A stretch of DNA of 64,000 bases from an uncultured Ruminococcus sp. (lineage in GTDB: Bacteria; Bacillota; Clostridia; Oscillospirales; Ruminococcaceae): positions 124,001 through 188,000 of the forward strand of contig CAKSAK010000002.1 of NCBI GenBank assembly GCA_934435205.1. The letters run 5' to 3'. Of the stretch, positions 49,240 through 57,528 are shown one piece after another. The notes beneath the pieces are model-generated. The model did not search any database. It worked only from the letters and a program-made list of their open reading frames with translations, and had not been told where the DNA came from. Position 1 is the first letter of the stretch. Each line of letters begins with the position of its first letter. The position numbers and the translations under genes are program-made.

Positions 49240-50610
49240 TTACTTTCCTACGCAGAATTTTGAAAATACCTCGTCGACCACCGCTTCTGTAGCCTTTTCT
49301 CCTGTCAGCTCTAAAAGCGCATTTGCGCCGTTGTCTATCATCACAGTAACAGCGTCCAAAGTTTCGCCCATATCAAGGCTTTCAAGAGCCATGGCAAGAT
49401 ATTTTCTTGCACGTTCTGCACAAGCCTTTTGACGCTCGTTTGCAAAAATCGTGCTGTCGGCGTCATATCCGCCAATGCCCAAAAGCTTCTCTGCGGCTTT
49501 TTGCAGTTCTTCTCTGCCCTCGTCAAGCTTCGCAGATATCTCTATCACATAGTCTGAATATTTTTCAAGCTGAGACCTTTCAACAACATTTTCAAGGTCA
49601 GACTTGTTTAGAACTATGATAACTTTCTTTCCAAGCTTTTTAACATATTCGAGAAGCTCCAAGTCCTCCTCGTCAAGCTCTCTTGAAATGTCAAAAACTT
49701 CTATTATGAGCATAGCGTTTTCAAGCTTTTTCTTTGCGATATCAACGCCTATTTTTTCAACTTCATCATCAGTTTCATGTATTCCCGCAGTGTCAGAAAG
49801 CTTCAAAATAAGCTCGCCAAGCTTTGCGCTTTCTTCAATAACATCTCGTGTCGTGCCTGCCACATTTGTGACTATAGAGCGGTCATATCCCAACAGCATA
49901 TTCATGAGCGTTGATTTTCCAACGTTCGGTTTGCCTGCGATAACAGTGTCAACACCATTTTTCAGTATCATTCCGCTGTCATAGTCTGCTATTATCCTGT
50001 CAAGCCCTGCCAAAGCGTTTTTAAGGCTCTCTCTGAGATTATCCTCAGATATCTCTGGCAAGTCCTCCTCGGGATAATCAACCCATGCCGCAAGCTCACC
50101 AAGAATTGTGACAAACTTTTTTGACATATCAGAAATAAGCCTGAAAAGCCTGCCCTCTTTTGTGAGATTAGCAGAATTGAGCGCATATTCTCCCTGAGCG
50201 GAGATAGTTTCCATTACGCCCTCAGCCTGAGTAAGTGAAAGCTTTCCGTTGAGAAAAGCCCTCTTTGTGAACTCGCCCCTCTCAGCAAGCTCCGCACCCT
50301 GTTCAATGCAAAGCCTGAGAACTTTTTTTGTAACATATATTCCACCGTGGCATGATATCTCGCAGACGTTTTCTCCAGTGTATGACTTAGGCGCACGGAA
50401 AACCGTCAGAACGCCGTCATCGACTTCTCTGCCGTTTTTGTCTACGATTTTTCCGTATGCACATGAATAGCCTGCCATGTTTTCAACACTTTTGCATGAC
50501 AAAGGTTTAAAAACCTTTGCTCCTATGCTTATGGCTTTTTCTCCGCTTATTCTTATGACTGATATACCGCCCTCAGCAAGGGGTGTCGAAACTGCACATA
50601 TATCTTTCAT
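49240..50610 (-). CDS. mnmE: tRNA modification GTPase MnmE
   Basis: MnmE (TrmE) is the GTPase partner of MnmG, 456 aa. The N-terminal tetrahydrofolate-binding part includes ISVIRISGEKAISIGAKVF and VCEISCHGGIYVTKKVL. The inserted G domain has GKPNVGKSTLMNMLLG, AGTTRDVIEE, DTAGIHETDDEVEKIG and NKSD. The catalytic C-terminus is intact (FSKFCVGK, the CxGK motif). It follows the radical SAM gene by 12 bp in the same operon. Confidence 0.96.
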   Translation of the reverse strand: MKDICAVSTPLAEGGISVIRISGEKAISIGAKVFKPLSCKSVENMAGYSCAYGKIVDKNGREVDDGVLTVFRAPKSYTGENVCEISCHGGIYVTKKVLRLCIEQGAELAERGEFTKRAFLNGKLSLTQAEGVMETISAQGEYALNSANLTKEGRLFRLISDMSKKFVTILGELAAWVDYPEEDLPEISEDNLRESLKNALAGLDRIIADYDSGMILKNGVDTVIAGKPNVGKSTLMNMLLGYDRSIVTNVAGTTRDVIEESAKLGELILKLSDTAGIHETDDEVEKIGVDIAKKKLENAMLIIEVFDISRELDEEDLELLEYVKKLGKKVIIVLNKSDLENVVERSQLEKYSDYVIEISAKLDEGREELQKAAEKLLGIGGYDADSTIFANERQKACAERARKYLAMALESLDMGETLDAVTVMIDNGANALLELTGEKATEAVVDEVFSKFCVGK

Positions 50611-50622
50611 TTTTACCTCTTT

Positions 50623-51576
50623 TTACTCCGACAGAGCCTTTCCCTGCCATGAATTTCTTCTTCCCATTTCCTTGTCTATCTCGTTCATAACGCAGAACTT
50701 TTTCAAACTCCACAAAGGCGCAACAAGTTCGTCCTTTGCGCCGTCACCAGTCACACGCTGTATTACCATCTCCGCAGGGAGAAGCTCTAACTGGTCGCAA
50801 ACGATATTGACATACTCGTCCATATCCAAAGCCCGAAACTCTCCACGCTCATACATCTGCGCAAGCGCAGTGCCTTTTAAAACGTGTAGAAGATGTATCT
50901 TTATGCTTTGTATATCCAGCCGACCGAGAGTTTTAGCCGTTTCAAGCATCATATCCTTATCCTCACCTGGAAGTCCGTCGATGATATGAACGCACACGTT
51001 CACATTGCGTTTTCTCAGCATCTCATAGCCTTTGAGAAAGTCCGCAAAAGTATGACAGCGGTTCATTTTCAAAGCCGTTTCGTCATGGATAGTCTGCAAG
51101 CCAAGCTCTACAGTAAGAAAAGTTTTTTCCGCAAGATCACCCAGCAGGTCGGCTTTTTCTTCGTCAATGCAATCTGCCCTTGTTGCGATAGAAAGCCCTG
51201 CCGTATTTTCAAATGACAGGGCTGTATAAAACATTTTTCTCAGCGTTTCAACGTCAGCATAGGTGTTTGAGCCTGCCTGAAAATACGGTATGCACAGACC
51301 CTCGCTCCACTTTTTGCTCATTTTCTCCCTTATCTCTCTGTACTGAGTAAGGATATCCTCATGAGGGTCGCCTGCAAAATCTCCGCTCATTTTCGCCGAG
51401 CAGAACACACAGCCTCCCACGCCCTTTGTGCCGTCTCTGTTTGGACAGCCAAGGTCGATATTAAGGGGTATCTTGAAAACCTTAGTGCCGAACTTGTGCC
51501 TTAGATAATAATTGTAGGTATGATATCTTTTATTGTCATCAGAATAGGGAAAAGGGTTATCAAATCTGCTATTCAT
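50623..51576 (-). CDS. Radical SAM protein, YhcC/TIGR01212 family
   Basis: A 317-aa radical SAM protein of the YhcC-like family. It starts RYHTYNYYLRHKFGTKVFKI, has the cluster motif CPNRDGTKGVGGCVFC, the SAM region YFQAGSNTYA and the family block LTVELGLQTIHDETALKMNR. The natural substrate is not established. It overlaps the preceding DHHW-like gene by 8 bp and precedes mnmE by 12 bp, so a link to tRNA modification is possible but unproven. Confidence 0.88.
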   Translation of the reverse strand: MNSRFDNPFPYSDDNKRYHTYNYYLRHKFGTKVFKIPLNIDLGCPNRDGTKGVGGCVFCSAKMSGDFAGDPHEDILTQYREIREKMSKKWSEGLCIPYFQAGSNTYADVETLRKMFYTALSFENTAGLSIATRADCIDEEKADLLGDLAEKTFLTVELGLQTIHDETALKMNRCHTFADFLKGYEMLRKRNVNVCVHIIDGLPGEDKDMMLETAKTLGRLDIQSIKIHLLHVLKGTALAQMYERGEFRALDMDEYVNIVCDQLELLPAEMVIQRVTGDGAKDELVAPLWSLKKFCVMNEIDKEMGRRNSWQGKALSE

Positions 51577-52342
51577 CTGACGGTCCCTCAGTTGGCTCTG
51601 TGGTAGGTTCTGTAGTTTCTGTCTGATGAGTTGTGGTCTCAGTTGCCTTTGTTGTGGTCGTGGTAGTTGTAGGACCAGGCTGTACTATAGGCTCAGTTTC
51701 GGTGACAGTATAGTAAGGCTTGTCATTATTTGTGGTAGTGGAAGCCGTTGAAGTCGTTGTTGTGCTTTGGGTTTCCTCTGGTCTGTCAATAGCCGTGGTA
51801 GTTGTTGTTTTTTTCTTGTCCTCTTTTTTCTTTGTGGTAGTCACTTCGCCGTCCTGCGGTTTTGCAGTGGTGGTGATAACATTTTCGTCAGGATCGTCAC
51901 TGTCATTATTAGTCGGCTGATCGAAGCTGTTATGGTTAGAATCAGTATTGTCAGGCGTTTCCTTTATAGGGTCAGTGACCTTATTGCCGATACCATAAAC
52001 AAGAGAGATACGCTCTTCAACAGCTTTCATGGCGTCAGGAAAAGGTATACTATTATTATAAGAGTCCTCCAATGCCTGAGTGTAATCCCCTGAAAAGAAA
52101 GTCTTGAACGTCAAAGACAGATTGTTGTCCTCCACAATGTCGCTTCCTGAAACCGCAATAAAGAATATGCAGGCAAAAAGCATTATGACCGCTATGGAAA
52201 GAAGATTTATAAAGCTGTAATGCTCCTCCAGATTAGTTTTGGCAAGCTCTTCAGCCGCTTCCTCCGCAGCCTCGCATTCCTCCGGTATCTCATATTCATT
52301 GTCACCGTGAATTATATTAAATTGTGTAGTTTTCTTATCCAT
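51569..52342 (-). CDS. Membrane protein with DHHW-like N-terminal segment and Thr-rich tail
   Basis: A 257-aa protein: acidic cytosolic N-terminus, one membrane helix at about residues 45-64 (LLSIAVIMLFACIFFIAVSG), then about 60 residues (KTFFSGDYTQALEDSYNNSI and PFPDAMKAVEERISLVYG) that resemble the start of DHHW/AlgX-like proteins, the usual partners of MBOAT acyltransferases. The catalytic domain that should follow is absent. Instead a Thr/Pro-rich tail of about 130 residues ends the protein. I choose the ATG at 52340-52342 (GAGG 9 bases upstream). The MBOAT gene precedes it by 16 bp. The DHHW relation is my reading and needs a profile search. Confidence 0.65.
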   Translation of the reverse strand: MDKKTTQFNIIHGDNEYEIPEECEAAEEAAEELAKTNLEEHYSFINLLSIAVIMLFACIFFIAVSGSDIVEDNNLSLTFKTFFSGDYTQALEDSYNNSIPFPDAMKAVEERISLVYGIGNKVTDPIKETPDNTDSNHNSFDQPTNNDSDDPDENVITTTAKPQDGEVTTTKKKEDKKKTTTTTAIDRPEETQSTTTTSTASTTTNNDKPYYTVTETEPIVQPGPTTTTTTTKATETTTHQTETTEPTTEPTEGPSDE

Positions 52343-52358
52343 TAGTATTTTCCTCTTT

Positions 52359-53735
52359 TTATGACGCATATTCTGCCGCAAGTGTTATAACGCTCACCGC
52401 AAAAACAAGCACTGTCATAATGGTTTTTGTTATCATAACTCTGCCATAAGCCGCTTGTGATTTCTGTGAAAGCTTTTTGAAAAGTCCGCAGAAAGCCCTT
52501 TTTGCAGGTGGGCAGACGATAAAGAACGATATTACTATAAGGGTGATATTTTTCAGCACTGCACTTTTTACAGACACGCTCAAGGTGTATTTCACGTTTA
52601 CTCCTGCAAGTGCAAAAAGCCATTTTTTATAGCCATAGAAGCTGTCAAAATAAAGTCCGCCGAAAATAACGAGAGCTGTTAGAACAAGATAAATATACTT
52701 CACAACAGCAGGAAGCTTTGAAAGGGGTCTTTCAAGAAACAGCTTTTCAAGGATACAAAGCACTGCCGCACAAAGTCCGACGATAATGAAATTCACCTTT
52801 GCCTGATACCATATAGAAAGCGCCAGACCGCAAAGTATATAGCACACAAAAGTAAAGACCTTGTTCATGTTCTTTTTGCAGCCGAAAACCTCGCTGAAAA
52901 AGTCAACAACAGTTGTGTTGAAGCTTTTTATCATACCAGTGAAAAGTCCGTCTGCTTCGATATCGGTGTAGTTGTCAGGATAAACAAAGCCGTTTGTAAG
53001 ACCAAGACCCTTTGCCATATCCGAAAGTCCTGTGAAAAGAAAATAATACTGTGCCAAAAATGACAGCATACCAAGCCAGCAGCCAAGGGTAGTTATCTCT
53101 TTGCCGTTAAGTCCTGCAAGCTTTATCTGTTCAAAAACGCCTGCAAGAAGCACCACCTTGCCAAAACCGAAAACTATCTTAGTAAGTCCCTGGTTGAGCT
53201 TTGCTCCCGTGATCTCACGATGCCTTATCTGTGGCTCCATATCGCCGTATCTCACAAGAGGTCCCACAAGCATGAAATGCAGTGACACCATATAAGTCAA
53301 AAGGCAGAAAATGTTTTTTTCTGCTTTGCAGTTGCCCTTGAAAACGTCATAGACATAAGAAATTCCTCTGAGCATATAATAACCCATACCAAGTGGAAGT
53401 ATGGCGGCGTCAAAACTGAGCTTTTTTACCTTATTATAAAGGATATTCTGACCGAATATTAGCATAAGAGATACGTTCATTATAATATCCAGCGCCAAAA
53501 ATATCCCGCAAAGGGCTTTGTTTTCACGGTTTTTTGAGATAATAAGACCAAATATCCAATCAAGGATAACTGACAGGAAAATAAGACAGAACACAAAAGG
53601 TCTGCCCCAACTGAAAAACAGCAGGGAACAAACTATCAGAATGAGGTTTTTATATTCTGCGCTTCTGTCGAAAAGCGAAATAATGGTCATTATCGGGAAC
53701 ATTCCCAGTATAAATATAAGATCGGAATAAACCAA
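52359..53735 (-). CDS. MBOAT-family membrane protein lacking catalytic histidine motif
   Basis: A 458-aa polytopic protein related to membrane-bound O-acyltransferases (AlgI/DltB class). Family features are kept in the first two-thirds: SLLFFSWGRPFVFCLIFLSV, HFMLVGPLVRYGDMEPQI and QYYFLFTGLSDMAKGLGL. The later catalytic parts are not: the RWHISLS-like stretch is missing, and the region where the active-site WHG should stand reads LSIWYQAKVNFIIVGL, with Tyr for His. It is probably not an active acyltransferase. The start is TTG at 53733-53735, with AAGGAG 9 bases upstream; the longer frame to 53837 is leader. It heads the operon that ends with rsmG. Confidence 0.75.
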   Translation of the reverse strand: MVYSDLIFILGMFPIMTIISLFDRSAEYKNLILIVCSLLFFSWGRPFVFCLIFLSVILDWIFGLIISKNRENKALCGIFLALDIIMNVSLMLIFGQNILYNKVKKLSFDAAILPLGMGYYMLRGISYVYDVFKGNCKAEKNIFCLLTYMVSLHFMLVGPLVRYGDMEPQIRHREITGAKLNQGLTKIVFGFGKVVLLAGVFEQIKLAGLNGKEITTLGCWLGMLSFLAQYYFLFTGLSDMAKGLGLTNGFVYPDNYTDIEADGLFTGMIKSFNTTVVDFFSEVFGCKKNMNKVFTFVCYILCGLALSIWYQAKVNFIIVGLCAAVLCILEKLFLERPLSKLPAVVKYIYLVLTALVIFGGLYFDSFYGYKKWLFALAGVNVKYTLSVSVKSAVLKNITLIVISFFIVCPPAKRAFCGLFKKLSQKSQAAYGRVMITKTIMTVLVFAVSVITLAAEYAS

Positions 53736-53886
53736 AATAAATTGCTCCTTAATATTTTTATATGTTAAAATATTTTTATGTTTCTTTTGCTTATGATTTA
53801 TACCTATAATTTTATCACAATTCACTAAATATAGCAAGCAAAATTATAAAGAAAATCTAAATTTTTCAGTTTTCTTCAAAAAGTAT

Positions 53887-53914
53887 TTGCAATTAATAAA
53901 AACTGTGGTATAAT
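53887..53914 (+). promoter_or_regulatory. Promoter of the SDR gene
   Basis: TTGCAA (53887-53892), 16-bp spacer, TATAAT (53909-53914). Confidence 0.6.
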
Positions 53915-53960
53915 TATAGTAAATAAATGTGCAATTCTACTTGGGGAAGGAGTGGCAGAG

Positions 53961-54890
53961 TTGGCTTCAATTTTAGTTACAGGAGCAAGCGGAATGATAG
54001 GCTTGTACCTTACATCCAGCTTACTGCACAAAAAGCATCGTGTATTCGGTATAGATACACGCAAGAATGAGTTTATTGGAACTGATCCAAACTATACTTT
54101 TATCCAGTGTGATATTACAGATAAGGACGCTATTACAAATGTAATCGATAGCAACAAGATCGACGTTGTCGTGCATTTGGCAAATTCTGTAGATAACGAT
54201 ATAGATCCATATGTAACAGATGCTGAGATGAAAAAGAGCAAGATATGTGATAAGTTCATATATGCGGCTGCAAACAAGGCTGAGGTAAGGAGCTTTATCC
54301 TGCTCAGTACAACAGCAATATATGGCGTACAGAAAGGCAGAGAACCAATAAGGGAAACTGCTCCTGAAAAGGGAAATTCAAACTATGCAGATCTTAAGAT
54401 GACATCTGAGAAGATAATGCAGAAGGAATTTAAAAAGTCTGAAACTATACCTGTTATTGCCAGAGTAGCTCCTATTTACGACGCTGAATATACACAAAAT
54501 CTGAGAGACAGAGTATTTGACGCAAAGGAAAATGTTGCATACATATTCAATGACGGCGAGTATGGTTTTTCATTCTGTTGTGTATTCAATCTTATCGACT
54601 TTATAAATGGTATTATCAATGTACCGACAGGAAGATATGAAGGAATCTACAATCTTGCTGATTCAAGGCTGATAACGGCAAAAGAGATAATTGATTATGA
54701 AAAGGAACATCACCGCATAGGTGCAGTTATCCAGAAATCACCTGGAATGGGACTAAGCATCAACAAGGGTAAGATGAAAACTGATTATCGCTATTTTGAC
54801 CCATCTATTACATTCAACAACTGGAACATAGACAACACAAGGGCAAAGAGAATAGCACCTTTCAGATGGACACTTTCAAACACAAAATAA
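53961..54890 (+). CDS. NAD-dependent epimerase/dehydratase (extended SDR family)
   Basis: A 309-aa extended short-chain dehydrogenase, the class that includes sugar-nucleotide epimerases and dehydratases. The N-terminal NAD motif is ILVTGASGMIGLYL, followed by FIQCDITDKDAI and VVHLANSVDND. The active site has LLSTTAIYG and the YxxxK in SNYADLKMTSEKIM. The start is probably TTG at 53961, because AAGGAG (53947-53952) lies 8 bases upstream; GTG at 53952 is inside that site. It has its own promoter and terminator. I cannot name the substrate; no sugar-pathway genes are adjacent. Confidence 0.85.
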   Translation: MASILVTGASGMIGLYLTSSLLHKKHRVFGIDTRKNEFIGTDPNYTFIQCDITDKDAITNVIDSNKIDVVVHLANSVDNDIDPYVTDAEMKKSKICDKFIYAAANKAEVRSFILLSTTAIYGVQKGREPIRETAPEKGNSNYADLKMTSEKIMQKEFKKSETIPVIARVAPIYDAEYTQNLRDRVFDAKENVAYIFNDGEYGFSFCCVFNLIDFINGIINVPTGRYEGIYNLADSRLITAKEIIDYEKEHHRIGAVIQKSPGMGLSINKGKMKTDYRYFDPSITFNNWNIDNTRAKRIAPFRWTLSNTK

Positions 54891-54896
54891 ACTCAC

Positions 54897-54921
54897 AAAG
54901 GCAGTCCTAGGGCTGCCTTTT
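54897..54921 (+). terminator. Terminator after the SDR gene
   Basis: AAAGGCAG pairs with CTGCCTTT followed by T; it lies 8 bp before a parS-like site. Confidence 0.7.
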
Positions 54922-54928
54922 CTTGTAA

Positions 54929-54944
54929 TGTTCCACATGGAACA
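54929..54944 (+). other. parS: parS-like site 1
   Basis: TGTTCCACATGGAACA. Compared with consensus TGTTTCACGTGAAACA it has changed arms and an off-centre CATG core. Confidence 0.75.
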
Positions 54945-54972
54945 TTTGATAAAACAGGAGAGCTAAGATATC

Positions 54973-56319
54973 ATGAAAAGCAATAGGTTAGTTAAAATAA
55001 TATGTGTTGTCTGTGCGGCAGGCTGCTGTCTTTCCTCTTGCGGAAGTACAGGGGAAGAAAAGCCCAAAAAGCTTTCAAGCGTCAGCACGGGAGTCACCAC
55101 AACTGTGACCACAAATAAAAAGTCTGCCGAAACTATCACGGGTTCAGTGACTACTATACAAACGGCAGCGACTTGTACAAAGATAGTTTTTGACGGTGGC
55201 TATACCCTTTTTGCAAATGTGCAGGGGGGATATACTCTTATAAACAGTTCAAATGAGATAGTGAATTCTTTTGAGATAACCGATGATAACGGTGATAAGC
55301 TTGTACTGACCTGTGACGGAAATACTGTCACTGTCACAAAGGGCGGAAAAGAAGTCAACTCGTTCAGCTATAAGGGGACAAGAATAATAATATCAGCTAA
55401 CGAGGTCTACTATGCAAACACAAAGGTGACCTATGTTGATGAAAGCTTCAGCAGTTTTGATGTCACTGATAAGGTGACTATAAGGTGTATCGCAGAGAAT
55501 AAGTTTGAGATCGTAAAAGACGGCAAGACAGTTAAGAAAGCTACTGTAAAAGATGTAAACGGCTCAAAGTATGTGCTTGAGGCCATGGATAAGGGCATGG
55601 AGATAACGAATACTGATAATGAGCTTATGGAGTCCATAGTGGTAGGCAATAACTACATAAGCGTGTCAGGAGATAAGGTCATCATAAACGGCAAGACCAT
55701 GCGGCCTCCTCACAGTGCAGATATAAAAGCTGTGACTACAACTGTTATTACAACAACAACGGCTGCTACTACCACAACGACTTCAAAGAAAACTGAAAAG
55801 AAAACAGAAACGCAAACTGAAACTGTTACCGAGCCTGTACAGGAAGAACAGCCTTCTGCCCCTCAGCCTGCCGAACCTACTGAACCTGATTCAAGTACCA
55901 ATATGTCAAACAGAAATCTTTCTGCTGAAACATCTGAAATGCTTGGATATGTGAACGAAGTCAGACGTCAGTATGGTTTAAGAGAGCTTGAGGGACTTGA
56001 ACTTCTCGACTCTGCGGCAGATGTGCGAGCGAACGAGCTTCTGGAAAGTTATTCTCATGACAGACCTGATGGTAATTCATACATCACAGCTATAGAAGAA
56101 ACTGACCTTCCTGAATGGCGTGCGGCGGCTGAAAATATTGCATATGGTATGAACAGCATGACCACAGTAAAAGAAGCCTTTGATGCATGGATGGACTCGC
56201 CACAGCACAGGGATAACATTTTAAATCCTGATGTTCGATACATGGCGTGCGCAAAAGCTACAAAGTCGGACAACGGGGAATACACCTATTGGGAACAGCT
56301 TTTTTACAGCGACATATAA
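54973..56319 (+). CDS. Lipoprotein with C-terminal CAP (SCP/PR1-like) domain
   Basis: A 448-aa surface lipoprotein. The signal peptide ends in a lipobox (CCLSSC, lipidation at the last Cys). The middle (about residues 55-240) is beta-rich with repeats of the type SFEITDDNGDKLVLTCDGNT. A Thr-rich linker (about 255-300) is followed by a CAP/SCP domain (about 320-446): YVNEVRRQYGLRELEGLELL, SHDRPDGNSYITAI, AAENIAYGM and AWMDSPQHRDNILNP, with the usual His and Glu. The CAP role in bacteria is unclear. Two parS-like sites flank the gene. GGAG lies upstream of the ATG. Confidence 0.88.
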   Translation: MKSNRLVKIICVVCAAGCCLSSCGSTGEEKPKKLSSVSTGVTTTVTTNKKSAETITGSVTTIQTAATCTKIVFDGGYTLFANVQGGYTLINSSNEIVNSFEITDDNGDKLVLTCDGNTVTVTKGGKEVNSFSYKGTRIIISANEVYYANTKVTYVDESFSSFDVTDKVTIRCIAENKFEIVKDGKTVKKATVKDVNGSKYVLEAMDKGMEITNTDNELMESIVVGNNYISVSGDKVIINGKTMRPPHSADIKAVTTTVITTTTAATTTTTSKKTEKKTETQTETVTEPVQEEQPSAPQPAEPTEPDSSTNMSNRNLSAETSEMLGYVNEVRRQYGLRELEGLELLDSAADVRANELLESYSHDRPDGNSYITAIEETDLPEWRAAAENIAYGMNSMTTVKEAFDAWMDSPQHRDNILNPDVRYMACAKATKSDNGEYTYWEQLFYSDI

Positions 56320-56323
56320 AAAA

Positions 56324-56358
56324 ATTGGACAGACTTTTTGAGCCTGTCCAATTTTTTT
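56324..56358 (+). terminator. Terminator after the CAP gene
   Basis: ATTGGACAG pairs with CTGTCCAAT followed by seven T. The T-run touches parS-like site 2. It may also serve the converging noc-like gene. Confidence 0.85.
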
Positions 56359-56373
56359 GTTCCATGTGGAACA
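56358..56373 (-). other. parS: parS-like site 2
   Basis: TGTTCCATGTGGAACA, the reverse orientation of site 1. It ends 3 bp before the last codon of the noc-like gene. Confidence 0.75.
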
Positions 56374-56375
56374 TT

Positions 56376-57242
56376 TTATTCTGCCTGCTTTTCCGATGGT
56401 ATCTTTATAATATATTCGATATAATCCTCGTGGTCGATACGTTTTGCGTCAGCGTTCACTCCCGCCAGTCTCATAACGTCTATCGCCTTATTGACACTGT
56501 TGAAAAACAATCTAACATCCTTTAACATAGCCGCTCTTTTGTGATAGCTTGCACGCTTTTCATCATCTTTCAAAAGCTTGGCAATATATTTTTCCAATGC
56601 ATCAACTGTCCAACCGCTTTCAGCCGCTTTGTTCAACACAGCAAGCCTGCGGTCACTATCTGCGATCTTTAGCAATGCCCTTGCGTGACGTTCTGACATA
56701 TTGTTGTCGAGAATTATTTTGCGTTCCTCGATGTTAAGTTTCAGAATACGAAGCTTGTTTGCAACTGTTGATTGAGCAAGTCCCAGACGGATAGCCGCAG
56801 ATTCCTGTGTCATGCCATACTTTGTGATAAGCTGAGAGATCGCTTCGGCTTCTTCAAAAAAGTTCAGATCACAACGTTGGATATTCTCTATAAGTGCAAT
56901 GACCTGCGAACGTTCCTCTGTAGCGTTGATAAGTATGCATGGCACTGACCTTAGTCCTGCAAGCTTTGCCGCACGCAAACGCCGTTCGCCTGACACAAGC
57001 TCAAAAGTGCCGTTTACACGCCGTACTGTGAGAGGCTGAATGATACCGTCCTGAGAAATGCTTTTTGCAAGGCTTGTCAGCTCGGCAGGTGAAAAATATC
57101 TTCTCGGCTGAACAGGGTTGGGTTTTATCTCTCCTATGGAAATGTCGATTATTTTGCCTAACGTCTGATAGGGTGAAGCCCTTTGTGATTCGTCAGTTTC
57201 TTCGCTGAAAGCTTTTGTTAATGTTTTTGGGAAAATGCTCAT
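56376..57242 (-). CDS. noc: ParB-family protein, Noc-like
   Basis: A 288-aa ParB-family CTP-dependent clamp protein, similar in length and layout to Noc of B. subtilis. It has IKPNPVQPRRYFSPAEL, the CTP-binding box LVSGERRLRAAKLAG, the ENIQRCDLNFFEEAEAISQL box and a helix-turn-helix (MTQESAAIRLGLAQSTVANK). The C-terminus differs from that of the second ParB at 58369. GGAGG precedes the ATG. It could be Noc (nucleoid occlusion) or a second ParB; the position next to parA but on the opposite strand is unusual. Confidence 0.85.
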   Translation of the reverse strand: MSIFPKTLTKAFSEETDESQRASPYQTLGKIIDISIGEIKPNPVQPRRYFSPAELTSLAKSISQDGIIQPLTVRRVNGTFELVSGERRLRAAKLAGLRSVPCILINATEERSQVIALIENIQRCDLNFFEEAEAISQLITKYGMTQESAAIRLGLAQSTVANKLRILKLNIEERKIILDNNMSERHARALLKIADSDRRLAVLNKAAESGWTVDALEKYIAKLLKDDEKRASYHKRAAMLKDVRLFFNSVNKAIDVMRLAGVNADAKRIDHEDYIEYIIKIPSEKQAE

Positions 57243-57528
57243 ATTTTATACCTCCATTTCGTTTTAAAATAATCATAACACTTCATGATCCTCAATGCTA
57301 TATTATATTCAGAAAACTTTTCTGCTCTTTATGACCTTGTTTTTGATATTGGTACTTTATTCTTTGTATTGTTTTCTAAATTGTCATGGGCTTTGTCGGA
57401 TAAAGTAAAAATCTGATTTGTTCCATGTGGAACATTTTCAAGAAAATTTGTAAAAGGGTCTTTTCAAAAGTGAAAAATTGTAGTATAATAAATATGATAT
57501 CATTCTACTAAGAAAAGAGGTCAAGAAT
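57243..57528. other. Divergent noc-parA intergenic region
   Basis: AT-rich. It contains parS-like site 3 and a probable parA promoter TTTTCA (57461-57466), 17-bp spacer, TATAAT (57484-57489). No gene seen. Confidence 0.6.
57419..57434 (-). other. parS: parS-like site 3
   Basis: TGTTCCATGTGGAACA, same orientation as site 2, in the divergent promoter region of noc and parA. Confidence 0.75.
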
